NCBI RefSeq assembly: GCF_000005505.3
Contig: NC_016132.3
Span: 23,922,501 to 23,986,500 of the forward strand
DNA length: 64,000 bases
Reading direction: 5' to 3'
Source: Brachypodium distachyon
Lineage: Eukaryota > Streptophyta > Magnoliopsida > Poales > Poaceae
The position numbers and the translations under genes were made by a program. Below are positions 1-11,469 of the stretch, in pieces (the stretch's first letter is position 1; every line of letters starts with the position of its first letter). The notes beneath the pieces are model-generated. The model was not told the DNA's origin. It saw only the letters and a program-made list of their open reading frames with translations, and did not search any database.

Positions 1-443
1 TTTTCTAAAATTGCAGATTGCACTACGCCGTGCCCTTAATTGCAGCACCCTTTTAGGATGTTAAATACCGTACTGAAATTGATTCATTCTGGTTATTTAT
101 TTCTGACCCTTTGTTGTGTGCCCATGTAGTTCAAATTTGCACTACTATATACTCCTAGTTGCAACACTGTAACATCTGCATTTCAAAGCTTAACGAAGTG
201 CAATTGATAATTTTTTGCTATCTGATAATCATACGATGTATCTGTTTCATCTTTCTAAAATTTCAATTTGCACAGTGCCATGCCCTTAATTGCAGTACCT
301 TTTGTATGCATGGACATCATATTGTAATGGTTATGGTTATTGCTGTAGGTCAATTAATCTTAGACAAACCTAGTAGTCTAAATGCACTGTCTATCTAAGC
401 TTTTGTACCTGTAATATATAATTTTTAGCAAAGCCTGTGCATA
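1..443. other. Intergenic DNA with an internal direct repeat
   Basis: I see no gene. A stretch of about 50 bp near positions 2-53 (TTCTAAAATTGCAGATTGCA and onward, with CCTTAATTGCAG) recurs in diverged form near 251-303, about 250 bp later. The short open frames here are AT-rich and resemble no known protein. Confidence 0.5.
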
Positions 444-1318
444 CACTACTTCAGAAAACCTCTCCAGTGGCGGTCAAAAAATGGGGTTGGTGGCGGTGAT
501 AATGCCCGCCACCAACTCTGCGTCACTGGAGATTTTGGCACTGGTGGCGGGTGAAATACCCGCCATTGCTTCTCTGAGATCACCAATGGCGAGTAAAATA
601 CCCGTCACCGAAGACACACAAACCACCACTGTAAATCCTTCCGGCACCAACCGAAAAGTGCGTGGAGCACATCAGTGGCGGGCGAAGAACCCGCCACTAG
701 ACATTTTTGAGTGGCGGTCTATGGCCACCGCCACTAGAACCTTTTTCAGTGGCGGTGGTGTCTAACTGTCACTGCTATGTGTACTATTTTTTTCAAAAAA
801 AAATAAATGAATTATTTATAAAAATAAATATTCTTGCAGCACAGAAATAACAGGAATACAGCACAACACAGATAATACCAGGAATACAGCAGCACAATAT
901 ACAACACCAAAGAAACAGAAATAGCAGCAAATATATTACAAAGTTTCACACGAGTTAAACATTCAAATCACATGCATGTGTATACAAAGTGTTTGAAAGA
1001 ATGAGCCACAAATAAAAGCATTTCACACAATTTAGCCACTTTTGACGACAATTCCGCCGCTGTAGTAATCCCCGCTCGATTTGAGGACCTCCTTGTTGAG
1101 GATTTCGCCGATGTCTTTCTGGATCTCGTACACGAGAATTCCAGAGTTGTGCCCTAACTCGGCGTTGGCCAGAAACCAATTCCTCACTTCTTCGAAGGTC
1201 TTCTTCCCCTTCGGCTTGAAGTCGTTGATCATCTGCTGAATAGTGTGCGCGCAGTAGTAACCGCAGTAGACGGATCCTTAGGTTGTTGCTCGCAGGGGAA
1301 ATAGCCAATGTATTCACG
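444..1318 (-). mobile_element. CACTA (En/Spm) transposon, terminal fragment
   Basis: The left edge at 444 is a CACTA terminus (CACTACTTCAGAAAACC). It is followed to about 760 by many direct and inverted copies of CAGTGGCGG or CCCGCCACT, the subterminal binding-site repeats of grass CACTA elements. Inward on the minus strand lies the tail of the element's Ulp1-like protein, so this is the 3' end of an element pointing left. Homology stops near 1318 and no second terminus is visible, so the fragment is truncated. The subterminal repeat matches that of the element at 40216, so both belong to one family or close families. Confidence 0.8.
1032..1272 (-). pseudogene. C-terminal fragment of a CACTA-encoded Ulp1-like cysteine protease
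   Basis: The minus-strand frame ending at TAA (1034-1032) reads through CGYYCAHTIQQM, which resembles the catalytic-cysteine block of Ulp1 peptidases (usually CGYYVC), then about 65 residues ending in KSG. Grass CACTA elements commonly carry such a Ulp1-like second protein near their 3' end, which fits the position here. The N-terminal part and the catalytic His/Asp region are absent. There is no start codon of its own, so I treat this as a broken gene tail. Assignment rests on the motif and on the transposon context. Confidence 0.55.
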
Positions 1319-1385
1319 ACGATTCATTTCATGTTAACTAAATGATACCCCGCGCGTTGCTGCGGAAATAGCCAATGTATTCACG
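1297..1385. repeat. 22-bp perfect direct repeat flanking a 45-bp insert
   Basis: GGAAATAGCCAATGTATTCACG occurs at 1297-1318 and again at 1364-1385. The 45-bp spacer contains CCCCGCGCGTTGCTGC. The first copy sits exactly where recognisable CACTA sequence ends. It may be a long target-site duplication or a replication-slippage product. Confidence 0.75.
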
Positions 1386-2058
1386 GTGTATTTTACTATG
1401 GAGAGTATAGATGAGACCGGTGCGAACATATGATATGACTATATTCTGTATGAACATTAAGCTCACCAAATAGTCGCATGAGAACTTGTTATCATGTTAA
1501 GGTAGAAAATATAAGATTTTGTAGCATGTGCTCAACGCACTGTAAAAGCCAATCGCGTAGAGAATATTCAAATATTGACTAAATTGCATCTATACACTAA
1601 GTCATGTCTAGATACATCCAAATTTTGACAAACCTGAGACATCTTTTGTTGGACGGAGCTAGGGAGTACAAAATTCCAATAAAAAAAGTACATGTGAAAG
1701 AAGTCGGACGGAAGGATTCTTGTAAGCGTATGTCCATTAGATTCCTTTGTTATAGGGTGCTTTAATCTTAATCAATGGGTAGTGTGACATAAGTTCAAAT
1801 GGAATTTACTTTTTATTATATATGAGCTCTTTTACGGTACACCGGATTTTCTATGAGCCGTCTTGTCCCGATATAGTTGTTAATATTAGATGGTACTCCA
1901 TCCGGAGTCCCACGGAGAACCATGAAAACGGTTTTACTAAAACCCAATGGCGTACCACAAGCGAGATGGCAAAATTGTAATTGCATGAAGATACTTTGGT
2001 CTTCCCCTGTCAACTGGTTTTTGTTTTGTAATTAAAAAAAGAAAAAGAAAATCGCCGC
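1386..2058. other. Intergenic DNA containing a truncated Stowaway-like MITE
   Basis: From about 1563 to 1670 the reverse complement begins TACTCCCTAGCTCCGTCC and then follows the MITE at 6676-6801 almost base for base (GACTTAGTGTATAGATGCA). Its left terminal inverted repeat is missing. I see nothing else in this stretch. Confidence 0.55.
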
Positions 2059-2796
2059 TTGATTGGTTCGCCGCCGCCTCATGATGTGGCCTGTAGCAGC
2101 TTCGTCTACGCGCCCCAGCTGTCCTCCAGAACCCTGATGGCAACCGCCGCCCCAAGGCTCCCGGCGATCCCGTCCATGTCCGAGCTCTTCAACGACCACG
2201 CGCTCGCGCAGCTCTTCGACGCTACCGCCGCCGTGCCGGACGAGCACCTCTCCGTCCACCCCTCCCTCAACTAGCTCCTCTCTGTCGGCGACGGCCAAGA
2301 GCCCAAGACACGTACGCCGAGTATTCATCTAGGTTCCCTGCCTCTGGCCATCACCGGCGGGAGCCTGAGGAAACGCAAGGCCGTCGGAGAATAAGATGAG
2401 ACCGTTGCACCGCGGAGAGGGCAAGGTGGACGTGCCGCTGGAGCAGGCGAAGGCACCATTCGAATGGGCCGCTGCGCCGGCGGAGGGGAGGAAGAGATGG
2501 AGCAGCAGCCGACGACCCTCCAGAGTGGCGCCGACGGAGGAAGAAATGGCCGCCACCGCTCTATCTGGAGGAGAATGCGGCGCTGCCAATCACCACACAT
2601 CCATCGTCACAACGGTCTCTGTCTAGGACAGACCTGGTCTTCGGTGGCGGCGGCGGCAGCGACAACGACAGCTATCGGTGCTAGCAGCGGAGGAAACTAC
2701 ATCAAGCAGCCGCCACCTGCATCATGCACCGACGGCGACTTGATGTCGATCGATCTGGGTCTGGGGTCGGGCCAAGGCTTGAGTCTGACGCACTAA
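2059..2796 (+). pseudogene. GC-rich gene relic, not recognised
   Basis: GC-rich, codon-like sequence stands out from AT-rich flanks. From about 2131 one frame reads a plausible protein start (MATAAPRLPAIPSM, then ELFNDHALAQLFDAT) and stops at TAG (2272-2274). Just after the stop the same style of sequence continues with a basic RKRK stretch (about 2370). This looks like a decayed gene or captured exon, perhaps from a nuclear protein given the basic patch, but I cannot assign a family. Overlapping open frames on both strands from 2325 to 2796 are low-complexity Arg/Gly/Pro-rich and probably follow from GC content. Confidence 0.3.
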
Positions 2797-2853
2797 TAAT
2801 GATAGGAGGCAAAAAGACTAAACTGCCCTTTTCAAATCAACGGTTGCATGCGT

Positions 2854-2939
2854 TTAGTACTATGTAGGCTTTTAGAGTACCGGGTACTGTAAAAACTTAG
2901 TACTATGTAGGCTTTTGGAGTACCGGGTACTGGAAAAAC
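2854..2939. repeat. 43-bp tandem duplication
   Basis: Two adjacent 43-bp units begin TTAGTACTATGTAGGC at 2854 and 2897. They differ at two positions or so. Each contains the palindrome-like GTACCGGGTAC. Confidence 0.85.
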
Positions 2940-3052
2940 TCTCTCTCTAAAACAGAATCCCTTTTTTGTATGTGACCGTCTCGTGCGGTTCACTCAACTG
3001 CCCATGCCGAAGCTGCTAGAGAGCGTGTTGGCTCCACCTCACTCCCTTAACT

Positions 3053-3184
3053 CTCCTACCGAACCCCAACCTCCTTTCTCTCTCTCACAAGATATCGTCG
3101 GTCTCTCTCCTGATCTCACCTCTTTCTGTAGATCTCGTTAATTGGTCTCTCTCTCTCTCTCTGACCCGAGGCCACGAGCAGCAT
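3053..3184 (+). promoter_or_regulatory. Pyrimidine-rich leader with CT microsatellite
   Basis: CT-rich tracts, including about seven CT units at 3148-3162, lie directly upstream of the ATG at 3185. Such tracts are common in plant 5' untranslated leaders. This supports 3185 as the former first exon of the CW-MBD pseudogene, though no TATA box is clear. Confidence 0.35.
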
Positions 3185-4562
3185 ATGACGGTGAAGGGGA
3201 GACGAGGACGAGACGGTGCCGGCGGCGAGTTGAAACCGATCTGGAGCGGCGCTCGAGAAGATAAGTGCCCCTCAGGCTTAGAAGGATTACAGGGGCAGCG
3301 ACGGACCGACGGTGGTGCTGGCTCGGACAGGAGGAGGAGGCACAGTAGCATATTACAGGTAAAACTTGAAAATTCTTTCCTATGGTGCTTAAAGCTGGGT
3401 CAATTTGTAGTAAGAATTAGTCAGGTTCAACCAGCAATTTGGCTGCTCAAATCTGGCTCGATCTATTGTAGAAATTTAATCCGGTTAAGATTGTCGTAAC
3501 TTGACATATATGATTCAAATGGAGATTACTTTATGTATGATGAAAGTTTTGCAAGCAACCAAGTTACGTTAACTGAATAATTCCATCAAGAACTAACCGG
3601 TGGGGCCAGAGGGCACGACGCATGTCATGAAGTGTTCAAAAACCTTGAGAAAATTATGTACATAATACCAATGAGGAACATAGCGGTCGATAAAATGTTG
3701 AATCCTATAGTTTAGGCTAGACATGACGTGGTCACATTTATTGTTCCATCAATTTGCTGATTATTGAGGATAATGCAAGTGTCGTGTTCAATCCATCACT
3801 ATTTGCAGGAAAATGTATCATCCCCATTTCACAATATATGTTTCAAAATTTGATAAAATAGCAGCAACATGCTTGTTGCTATTTGACAAGAGACACTAGT
3901 ACTCTACTCTATCACACAATAGAAAGTATGGTCTACTCTATCTTCGGTAGCTTATCAGCTCAGATGGTTTTCCTCCTATGATATAAATTAATGAGTAGAT
4001 ATGCTACTCCCTGATTCGACAGACGCCGAAAGGTTCCGGTGACTCCATAGCAATCTATGCGATCCAATGCAATGAATGCGACAAATGGCGCACCATCCAT
4101 ACGAAGCAAGAATTCGAGATGATCCGCGAGAGCTACGACGAGGACCCATGGGTCTGCGGCCAAGCGCCAGGCCGCTCCTGCAAGCACCCTGAAGACATCC
4201 AGTACGACACCAGCCGCATCTGGGTCATGGATAAGGCGGGGATACCAAGGCCCCCGCCGGAGACGGAGCGGCTGTTGATCATGCGGAGAGACCTGTCCAA
4301 GATGGACACCTACTACGTCATGCGCAAATGGGAAGCGCGAGCGGCGTGGCTTCGACGTGGAAAGGTTTGTTGAGGAGAACCCAGAGTACAGGGGGAGGCT
4401 GCCACCCTCCAGGTTCAACTTTGTGAGGGGATCGTTAGTGAGACTGCCGAAGAAACCTCGCTGCGGAGGGCTGCAGCCAGTGCCAAGGCTGAGAAGGAAA
4501 GGTTTGGGGAGACGGACGACGACGTGGCATCAGATCCTGATTACTATCCAGGTAGAGGCTGA
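3185..4562 (+). pseudogene. CW zinc finger/MBD4-like pseudogene, two exons
   Basis: Proposed exon 1 is 3185-3358 (58 codons, ending CAG before GTAAAAC). Exon 2 starts at 4023 after a CAG acceptor. Both junctions are phase 0, as in the intact gene at 27134. Exon 2 encodes the CW motif QCNECDKWRT, the DPWVCG block and the MBD-like segment from PRPPPETERL to MDTYYVM, all collinear with the intact gene. One extra base near 4323 then shifts the frame and creates a TGA at 4371-4373. A net four-base loss near 4425 restores the original frame, which runs to TGA at 4560-4562 with an acidic tail ending DPDYYPGRG. Exon 1 itself is not similar to that of the intact gene, so its assignment is inferred from splice phase. 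Confidence 0.75.
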
Positions 4563-4826
4563 AACGATGCTTAGGTGATAGTCCGACTTGATTTGGGATC
4601 ACGACAATTGATTGTCTATTTCCCCTCTTCGTTTTCAGGGTGTTTTGTTAGTTATTTTCATGTTTTATGACTTTATTCGATTCTCGATTGGTGTCATATC
4701 GCTCAGTGCTCTTTAGCGGGCCGTATTTAGGAATTCGGGCCGTGGTGCAAAATATGAAATGAGACCTTAATAATAAAAAATGTCACATAATCCAAATATA
4801 TTCTACTTAATTATATTACTTCAATA

Positions 4827-4939
4827 TTCTTTCCGTTCCATATTAAATGACTCAAATTTGTTCAAATATTGATGTATCTCTATCCAAAAAGTATCTAGAT
4901 ACATGTAATATTTCATCACTTAATATGGGATGAAAAAAG
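4827..4939. mobile_element. Stowaway-like MITE
   Basis: The inverted repeats TTCTTTCCGTTCCATATTAA and, reading back from the right, CTTTTTTCATCCCATATTAA enclose about 113 bp and are flanked by TA on both sides. Nested within the hAT-like element. Confidence 0.65.
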
Positions 4940-6675
4940 TATACGATATCTTCATCATACATCGAAAAATTCAAATTTTATGTTGAAATAATAAAGATTC
5001 TATTTAGAAGCAGACCAAGCAAATAAAGATGACCTCCTAGAGGCTGTAAGAAAAAGCTGACCTCCCCGCAGCCCCCACCCTAGCCCCTGCTGCCTATGGA
5101 TCCATCCGCGCACACAAGGAGTTGCAGCCGAGCATGCCTGTTTTTCCTTTGCCTTCATTAGTGAGCTTGCACGTGTAACGCACGTCTCCACAATACATGG
5201 CAACTTTTTTAATCACCTTTTTTATATGATGACTTGTCTTTCTACAGTTTTTTTTTTGTCTATCTTATTTTTAAACCAAAATGCTAAAATTGAGCCTCAA
5301 AAAATGACCGCATTTTTTTTTCATAAAATCATCAAATCTAAACCATAATGATAAGTAAACATGCATCCTAACACACTGAAGTAGAATCAATCACATTCAA
5401 AATCATCAAATCTGAACCAATTAAGGATACATGATTTTTTTAACACATGATGTGATCATATCTCACCTGACACATCTACTCAACATGTGACAAAATAACT
5501 CCAGTCTGATTGTTGCAGGGAGAAGAGTGAGATATCACCTCAGTTGCCACGTGCTGCTAATTAACAGAAGCTAAATCATTAACAAGAAACATCAATCCTG
5601 GCAAAAAAGAAGAAGAAGCAAGAATGCTGCAAGGGAAATAGAGAACTGATGTGAGATTATTTGCACCAACCGGACTAAAGAATGCCCTCAGATTCCGCGT
5701 CAAATTGACCGAAAAATTAAAAAGTTATGACCAAGTGAAATTTGATCCGAATATTGTTGTTTGGCCAAATTGAGGACTGAATTCATGTCTGCATTTCCTG
5801 TCTATAATATGGTTTGTGTGTCATGTGAATTCTCACTTGCATGGAACATTTACGGAAACTGCAGTCCTTCATGATCTATTGAAATCCTATTTATAGTCCA
5901 CAAGATTCCATATTTACAACTTGCAGCTACCTCAAGACTGAACTGATCAAGCAATAATAGGGTATATTTAGAAAATGCAGCTCCTGCTCTCAATCGATTA
6001 TCTACACATTTCACTGTATTTTACCTAATGAAAAAGACACCAAAACAAGTGTTTTAGACTTGTAAATTAGTAAACTGAGAAAACACTAAATATTGGATCC
6101 CTATCTGCCGGCTTCTCCCTACTCCAAAGATCACGGACAGTTTCTTGAGAAAGTGTGTTTTTTGTCATCCCTGTGAATGTTAGGAACTGAAATTGAATTA
6201 ATATGTGCTCCACATCAGAATGAAGACATGCATTCATCCACTTTAAAATGAAGACATATTTAAAATATATGAATGGAAAAATAACTTCACGAGAGGAGGC
6301 GATATACCTTGTCCTATAACGTGTCAATCCCTTTTCGCTACGGTGCTTCATTGCCAGAAATACACTTCACGCCATCTTCTTAGCCCTACATATTATACAG
6401 GACATAGAATTCAGTCATTCATGCTTGAAAAAATATATTATGTGAACCCAAAAATAGGAATTGTGGAGACCATTGCTCATGTAGGCACACGAAACATGAA
6501 ATATATCAAATTTCTCAACCCAAACTCTAAAGTACCATCTCTAACTCTGTGCCATCCATCAACGGGTGAGAATGCACATGATCCTTCTGAAGGACTACCA
6601 CTGCGCCACCATGCTTAAAATTATACTTGATAATGCAAGGTACTTAGAGAAAATCATCATAAATAAAATAAGATA

Positions 6676-6801
6676 CTCCCTCCGTCCAACAAAAAATGTC
6701 TCAAGTTTTTTCTTAAAATTTGAATGTATCTATACATGACTTAGTGTATAGATGCATTCAAATTTAGTCAAAGTTGAGACATCCTTTGTTAGACGGAGGA
6801 A
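6676..6801. mobile_element. Stowaway MITE
   Basis: The left end is CTCCCTCCGTCCAACAAA; the right end read in reverse is TTCCTCCGTCTAACAAA. TA flanks both sides (6674-6675 and 6802-6803). The centre is the palindromic GACTTAGTGTATAGATGCA region. The truncated element near 1563-1670 is the same family. Confidence 0.85.
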
Positions 6802-7139
6802 TACTGAAATCTTCCAGCTCGACATGCAAAATTGCCCATAATGTAATCTGGTTTAAGCCTGAATGTACGATTTTGCATACATGGATAATAAACTGCGATT
6901 GCAGCTCTATGTTTAGATGTCAGGCACCAGCTAATTATCCAACTAATAATACCCCGTACAGTAATTTTAAAACAAAACTTCACAGCAAGATAGTAGAGAC
7001 GTACTACAAAACTTTGCATGGAAACTATGGCATTTTGTCAAACACGGAGTTTACAGAACCAGCGAGGGTGGAGATTGGCTAAACCTGAAAACCAATGAGT
7101 TGATGAGCCCAGTCCGTGCATCCTAGAAGCAAAGAAGGA

Positions 7140-7600
7140 AGGGGAGGCGTCGGGCGAGGGCAAGGTGGGGGAGGCAAGAGGAGTCTGGCGTCGGGACTCG
7201 GGTCAGGGCAAGGCAGGGGATTCAGCCACGGGGCTGCGAGATGGACGCGGCGGTACGAAGTCCACGAGCGTTGACAAACGCGACGACGACTGGGCACCGG
7301 CGCGGATGAGTCGACAGCGGCAGGTCGGGGCAAGGCGGTGGGATTCGGTGGTGGCGAGGGCAGCAGGCGCGGGAGGGCAGAGGCAGGGGTGGCGGAGCGA
7401 CGGTGGCGCGTGATGGAGTGGAGGCGCAGTTGGACAGCGTATGTGGGAGGGCAGAGGTTGGGGGCGTGGCGGGGGCGCGTGATGCGGCGGGCTCTGGAAG
7501 GCGGGCGCGCTTGGCGGCGGCGTTTGAGTGCGCCCGACGCGGGAGAGCAGCGAGGGCGGCGGTGGGCTAGCGAGGCGGCGGGCGTGAAGGGATAAGGGAT
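7140..7600. other. GC-rich, G-skewed block without a recognisable gene
   Basis: The plus strand is strongly G-rich (GGGGGAGGC-like runs) and open in several frames on both strands. The translations are Arg/Gly/Trp-rich or Pro/Arg-rich with no domain I recognise. It could be a captured promoter or exon inside the transposon. Confidence 0.3.
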
Positions 7601-7971
7601 GCGTTCGTGCGGATCGGAGTCGGGTGGCAGAGTACGTCGGATGTTAATTAAACGCTAAGCGTACAAAAAAAATTTGGAGTGTAAAAGCTAGTTGTTAGTT
7701 CTGATTTAGTGGGCCTAATTGTTTAGTAATTGTGAGGTGAGAATGGTTTGTGTACTTTTTGTGGGGTAGACTTAGAAAAGAAAATGTTGGTGCCTTTATG
7801 AGTAGTATAGATGGGCTTTTCTCTTTTCCGTTTAATGGTTTTTCTTTTCTGTTAATTAAGGATGGCTAAGCACTAATCAATACCACTATTAAGGGTAGAT
7901 TTGGGGGGGCCTGATTTTTGGAGGCCCTGAACAGTTGCCCAGTACCTCGCACCTGCCACTGTACGGGCCTG

Positions 7972-8879
7972 CTCTTTAGCATCGTACTGGACCAAATTCA
8001 TTTTATGGTTTGACTTGTATAAAAATGTTGGAAACATTTCATATAGCTAGATTACTTTAGTAATATTCCTTTTTAGAAAGTGTGTGTGTGTGTGAACAAA
8101 ATTTCGTTTTATGGTTTTACTTCTATAAGAATGTTAGAAACATTTCCTATAGCTGGATTGCTTTACGTAATATTAATTCCCTATGTCCCTTTATAGAGTT
8201 GTGTGTGCGCGCGTGTTTATTATTGCACACCGTTACTTAGGGAGTGGGGTTAATGTCGAAAAAGGTTGAAAAAATCCGTCGTGTGCATTGACCCCCAACC
8301 GCGTATATTTCCTTCATGTATCCATGTGTGATGATCATCTAGATGATACACATTTATGTATGCATGTGATGTGTGCTTTACTGCATATGTTTAACGTTGT
8401 ATATGTTACCAGTTTTAATTAACGTATATCGAATTATATTCACAACTGACTGACAAGTAGGAAGGAAAAAATGTCATTAACACGTTATATTGGCATGCAT
8501 TTCCAATACCACATATTGCCAATGCATACTAAATTTACAAAATGGCATTAACATACACATCAATCCGTAACATACGCAACAAAGACCTATTTGTGTGATG
8601 GTATATCATAAAATCAACCATTTTTCAATAACAAATAAGAAAATATTTTCAAAATGGAAACCAATACCAACATATCCTCTCAAAAGAAAGAATTGATTGA
8701 TTCCAACAAATCCATTCAATACCGGTCATTGCTAGCATATCCTCGCAAAATTAATCCTTCCTCCATGGATCTCTATAGAGATCAAGTATCAAGGGTCCTG
8801 TCCTACTATCAAACTCCAAACTATCAAACTACCATCACCGTTCCATAACTATCAAACTCCATACCGTCTACCAACACGT
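7972..8879. other. Intergenic remainder of duplication copy 1
   Basis: No gene seen. To about 8530 this is the downstream half of duplication copy 1. It also contains a short internal repeat: ATTTTATGGTTT(G)ACTT(G/C)TATAA occurs near 8000 and near 8106. From 8530 to 8880 the DNA is AT-rich with no feature. Confidence 0.5.
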
Positions 8880-10010
8880 TACTCAACCAGGTTCAAATTC
8901 CAATTTTTGCTAATTATTGAGGATCATGCATGTTTGCGGCGTTGTGTGCAATATATCACTATTTTGCAGTTATTGAAAAAATACTATCTATTTCACAATA
9001 TGTGTTGCACAATTTGATAAAATCGCAACCTGCTTGTTGCTATTTGCCACAAACATTAGTATTCTACTTTATCCGATGAGAGAAAGTATGGTCTAGTTTC
9101 AGATATGTTCTTACGCTTGTGCAATGGATATAGTGAACATGACCATAGCTGCTTATTTGTACTTCATATAATTTTCCTCCCCTGATGTATATTATTAAGT
9201 AATTATGCACTGATCCGACAGAAGACACAAGGTCCCCGTGACTCCAAAGGCATCTACACGGTCTGATGCAACGAATGGAAAAAATGGCACCATCCCAACG
9301 AAGCAAGAGTTTTTCGAGACGATACGAAAGAGCTTCGAAGAGGATGTTAGGAAACACAGTGCAGAATTTAAATTTTTCTAGAAGTAAGAGGAGCGTAACA
9401 CCCAAGATCTCTATGAAGTTGCAAGACGGATCAAGACTGTGATCAAGACTGTGATCAGGCGGTTCTGTTACTTACTTGCTTTCATGTTTTATGACTTTAT
9501 AGATTATTATATGCATCGGTGTGATGTTGCTCCGTGCTATTTAGCGATGCATTGAACCAGATTCATTTTACGATTTAGTTCTATTAAATAGTTGGAAACA
9601 TTTCCCATATATAGCTGGATGCTTTACGTAATATTCCATCGTTACCTTTTAGAATGTGTGGTCTATCGCACACGGTTACTTAACGTAAATGTATAGAATG
9701 GGGTTTAGGTTGTACACGGTTAAACCCTGCACCCCCAATACCAATAGCATATGTTACCTTCCTATAACCGTGTGCGATGAACACCTCATGATACACATTT
9801 ATGTATGTCGGTGCGATGCGTGATTTACTGCACATGCTTAACCTTGTAGGTGTCACAACTTCATATTAACATATAGTGAAATATATTCTCAGTAGAGTGA
9901 TAACTAGCAAGGAGCAAACTGTCATTAACACTTTATATTGACGCACGTTCACAACACCCTATATTAAGTGTTGTTCAAGTGCAATAACACATATTTGCTA
10001 ATGTATTATG
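8880..10010 (+). repeat. Tandem duplication copy 2 (no transposon)
   Basis: This is collinear with 3700-4716 plus 7972-8530. It retains the unoccupied target TGCTATTTAGC at 9535-9545 and the truncated CW-MBD exon. It is clearly diverged (roughly one mismatch every 6-8 bases by eye), so the duplication is old. Confidence 0.8.
9222..9345 (+). pseudogene. Truncated CW-MBD exon fragment
   Basis: A CAG acceptor at 9219-9221 precedes sequence matching the start of exon 2 of the 4023 copy: GTGACTCC, then an ATC TAC codon pair, then TGCAACGAATGG in place of the CxxC motif. A TGA replaces the glutamine before the first cysteine, and the second cysteine codon is TGG. A base loss near 9290 shifts the frame before KQEF. 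Similarity ends near 9345, before the WVC block and the whole MBD region. It is a dead fragment. Confidence 0.7.
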
Positions 10011-11469
10011 AAATAATTTCATCATAGTACGGTTCAAAAGATCTAATATAAGAGAGGTTCTTATTATCATACATTGAAATATGTTGATCCATTAGGGTCA
10101 AACTCATCCATAATTAAGCGTAGGCAGGAAAATTTGATAGAGAGGGCCCACTAAAGCGCACGAAACATTTATACTTAAAATTTGCCAAAAATGGAACAAA
10201 TGTAGTAGAAAAATAAATTTAGTTTCATTGATTTTCAGGCCAGTTGAAAATAAAAAGATATACAAGTTTTTGAATCGCATATCACACAAAACAAAAATCT
10301 AGACAAAGACAATGTTAGCGTTCTTTTCGGCTTCTAGAACTGGCTGGTTGGCTTCTTCAGGAAGCTGGGGGAGGACAGCTTTCTAGAGAAGTTCCAAAAA
10401 AATCGGGCCAATAGAAGATTGAGGAACAATTAGTATTTCACGGTGATTGATAGAAATTTGATGGACCTTGAGGAGGGCCAACATCTATGGAATACAGAAA
10501 TTTAGGAAAAACTAATCTGAGATCTAATGAAAAAAAAATCAGAACCCGGGCCCTTGCTGGCCCACCCCTCCCTCCGCCACTGATCTCATCATCATTATTA
10601 AGGATGATGTCATGACCTTGATGAGCCATTAGAGAAAGACGGTGATAAAGAAAGGGAAGATACGAATTAGTGATTACAAATTCACTATTGATGGCAAATT
10701 TATAAACTTCAGCAAATTTGTACTCCTAAATATCCCTCTCTCTCTCTCTATCTCTAAAGCATCATGGCAACAACAAGCTTGGCAGCATCAACACGGCGTC
10801 AAGAACAAGCAGCAAACTGGAGGGGAGGGAAGGGAGAGTGAGGAGAAGATACATTGGGGAAGAAAAGAACGAGAAGGCGGCGGTGACCATCTGACTGCCA
10901 AAGAGGAGGCAGGGCTGGTGGCTGCGTGACGCGCTGCGTCAAGGAGGAGGCCGCATCCGGTGAAGACGAGGCAGCGACCGGTGAAGAGGATGTAGGGTGG
11001 CCTTTGTGCGAAGAGTGGCAACAATGAAGAGGAGGGAGTGGAGATCTGGCACGATAGTGCACAACTGGACTCTCCTCCTCCCACGTTGTGAATCTGTATT
11101 GATGATTAGTCCACCTATATACTTTTAAACGGAGTGGAATAGCGCGCGACGCCCGTGCTGCAGCTCTCTGGCGCGACACCGCGCTGCAGTCCTAGCGCGC
11201 GTATGAGTTTGCATGCGAGCACGCCGCGCTGCAGGCCTAGCGTGAGAATGAGGTTGCATGCGAGCAGCACAGCAGCATGCGTTCCATGGTCAGGCCTAAG
11301 CGTCAGTTGATTCCGTCAGCGTAATCAGCTTGTGTCATGTTAAGTTTGTTTCACGTGAGTGCAACATCTTTTGTACGTGGAGGCATGAATGGATCACGAG
11401 ACTTCACGGCTTCAAAAAAAGCTTCACATATTTATCATGTCTAGTTCTCATGAATTACCGGCCACCTCC
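10011..11469. other. Intergenic DNA, no supported gene
   Basis: It is mostly AT-rich. A CT microsatellite lies at about 10735-10755. A GC-richer block at 10790-11270 has overlapping open frames on both strands, Ser/Pro/Arg-rich, with no recognisable domain. The imperfect repeat GCGCTGCAG-CCTAGCG occurs at about 11181-11198 and 11227-11242. Confidence 0.4.

Larger units (their letters stand above)
4717..7971. mobile_element. hAT-like DNA transposon, non-autonomous, 3.25 kb
   Basis: The insert is bounded by an 8-bp direct repeat CTCTTTAG (4709-4716 and 7972-7979), extendable to TGCTCTTTAGC if outer bases are counted. Its ends are short imperfect inverted repeats: CGGGCCGTA on the left and CAGGCCCGTA reading inward from the right. 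The duplicated copy at 9535-9545 reads TGCTATTTAGC with no insert, which is the empty site. An 8-bp duplication and CAGG..CCG termini suggest hAT; a Mutator-like element with a 9-11 bp duplication is the alternative. No transposase is visible. Inside are two MITEs and a GC-rich block, and otherwise AT-rich non-coding DNA. Confidence 0.65.
3700..8530 (+). repeat. Tandem duplication copy 1 (interrupted)
   Basis: Sequence from about 3700 to 4716, and again from 7972 to about 8530, matches 8880-10010 in order. Shared landmarks are the intron stretch GCTTGTTGCTATTTG, the CW-MBD exon, TTTCATGTTTTATGACTTTAT downstream of it, and the later GATACACATTTATGTATG block. The interruption at 4717-7971 is a transposon. 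The GT microsatellite at about 8076-8093 is present only in this copy. Confidence 0.8.

Noticed and set aside
159..398. 79-codon open frame at the left edge
   Set aside because: AT-rich, Cys/Ile/Phe-biased, no homology recognised, and no promoter or splice context.
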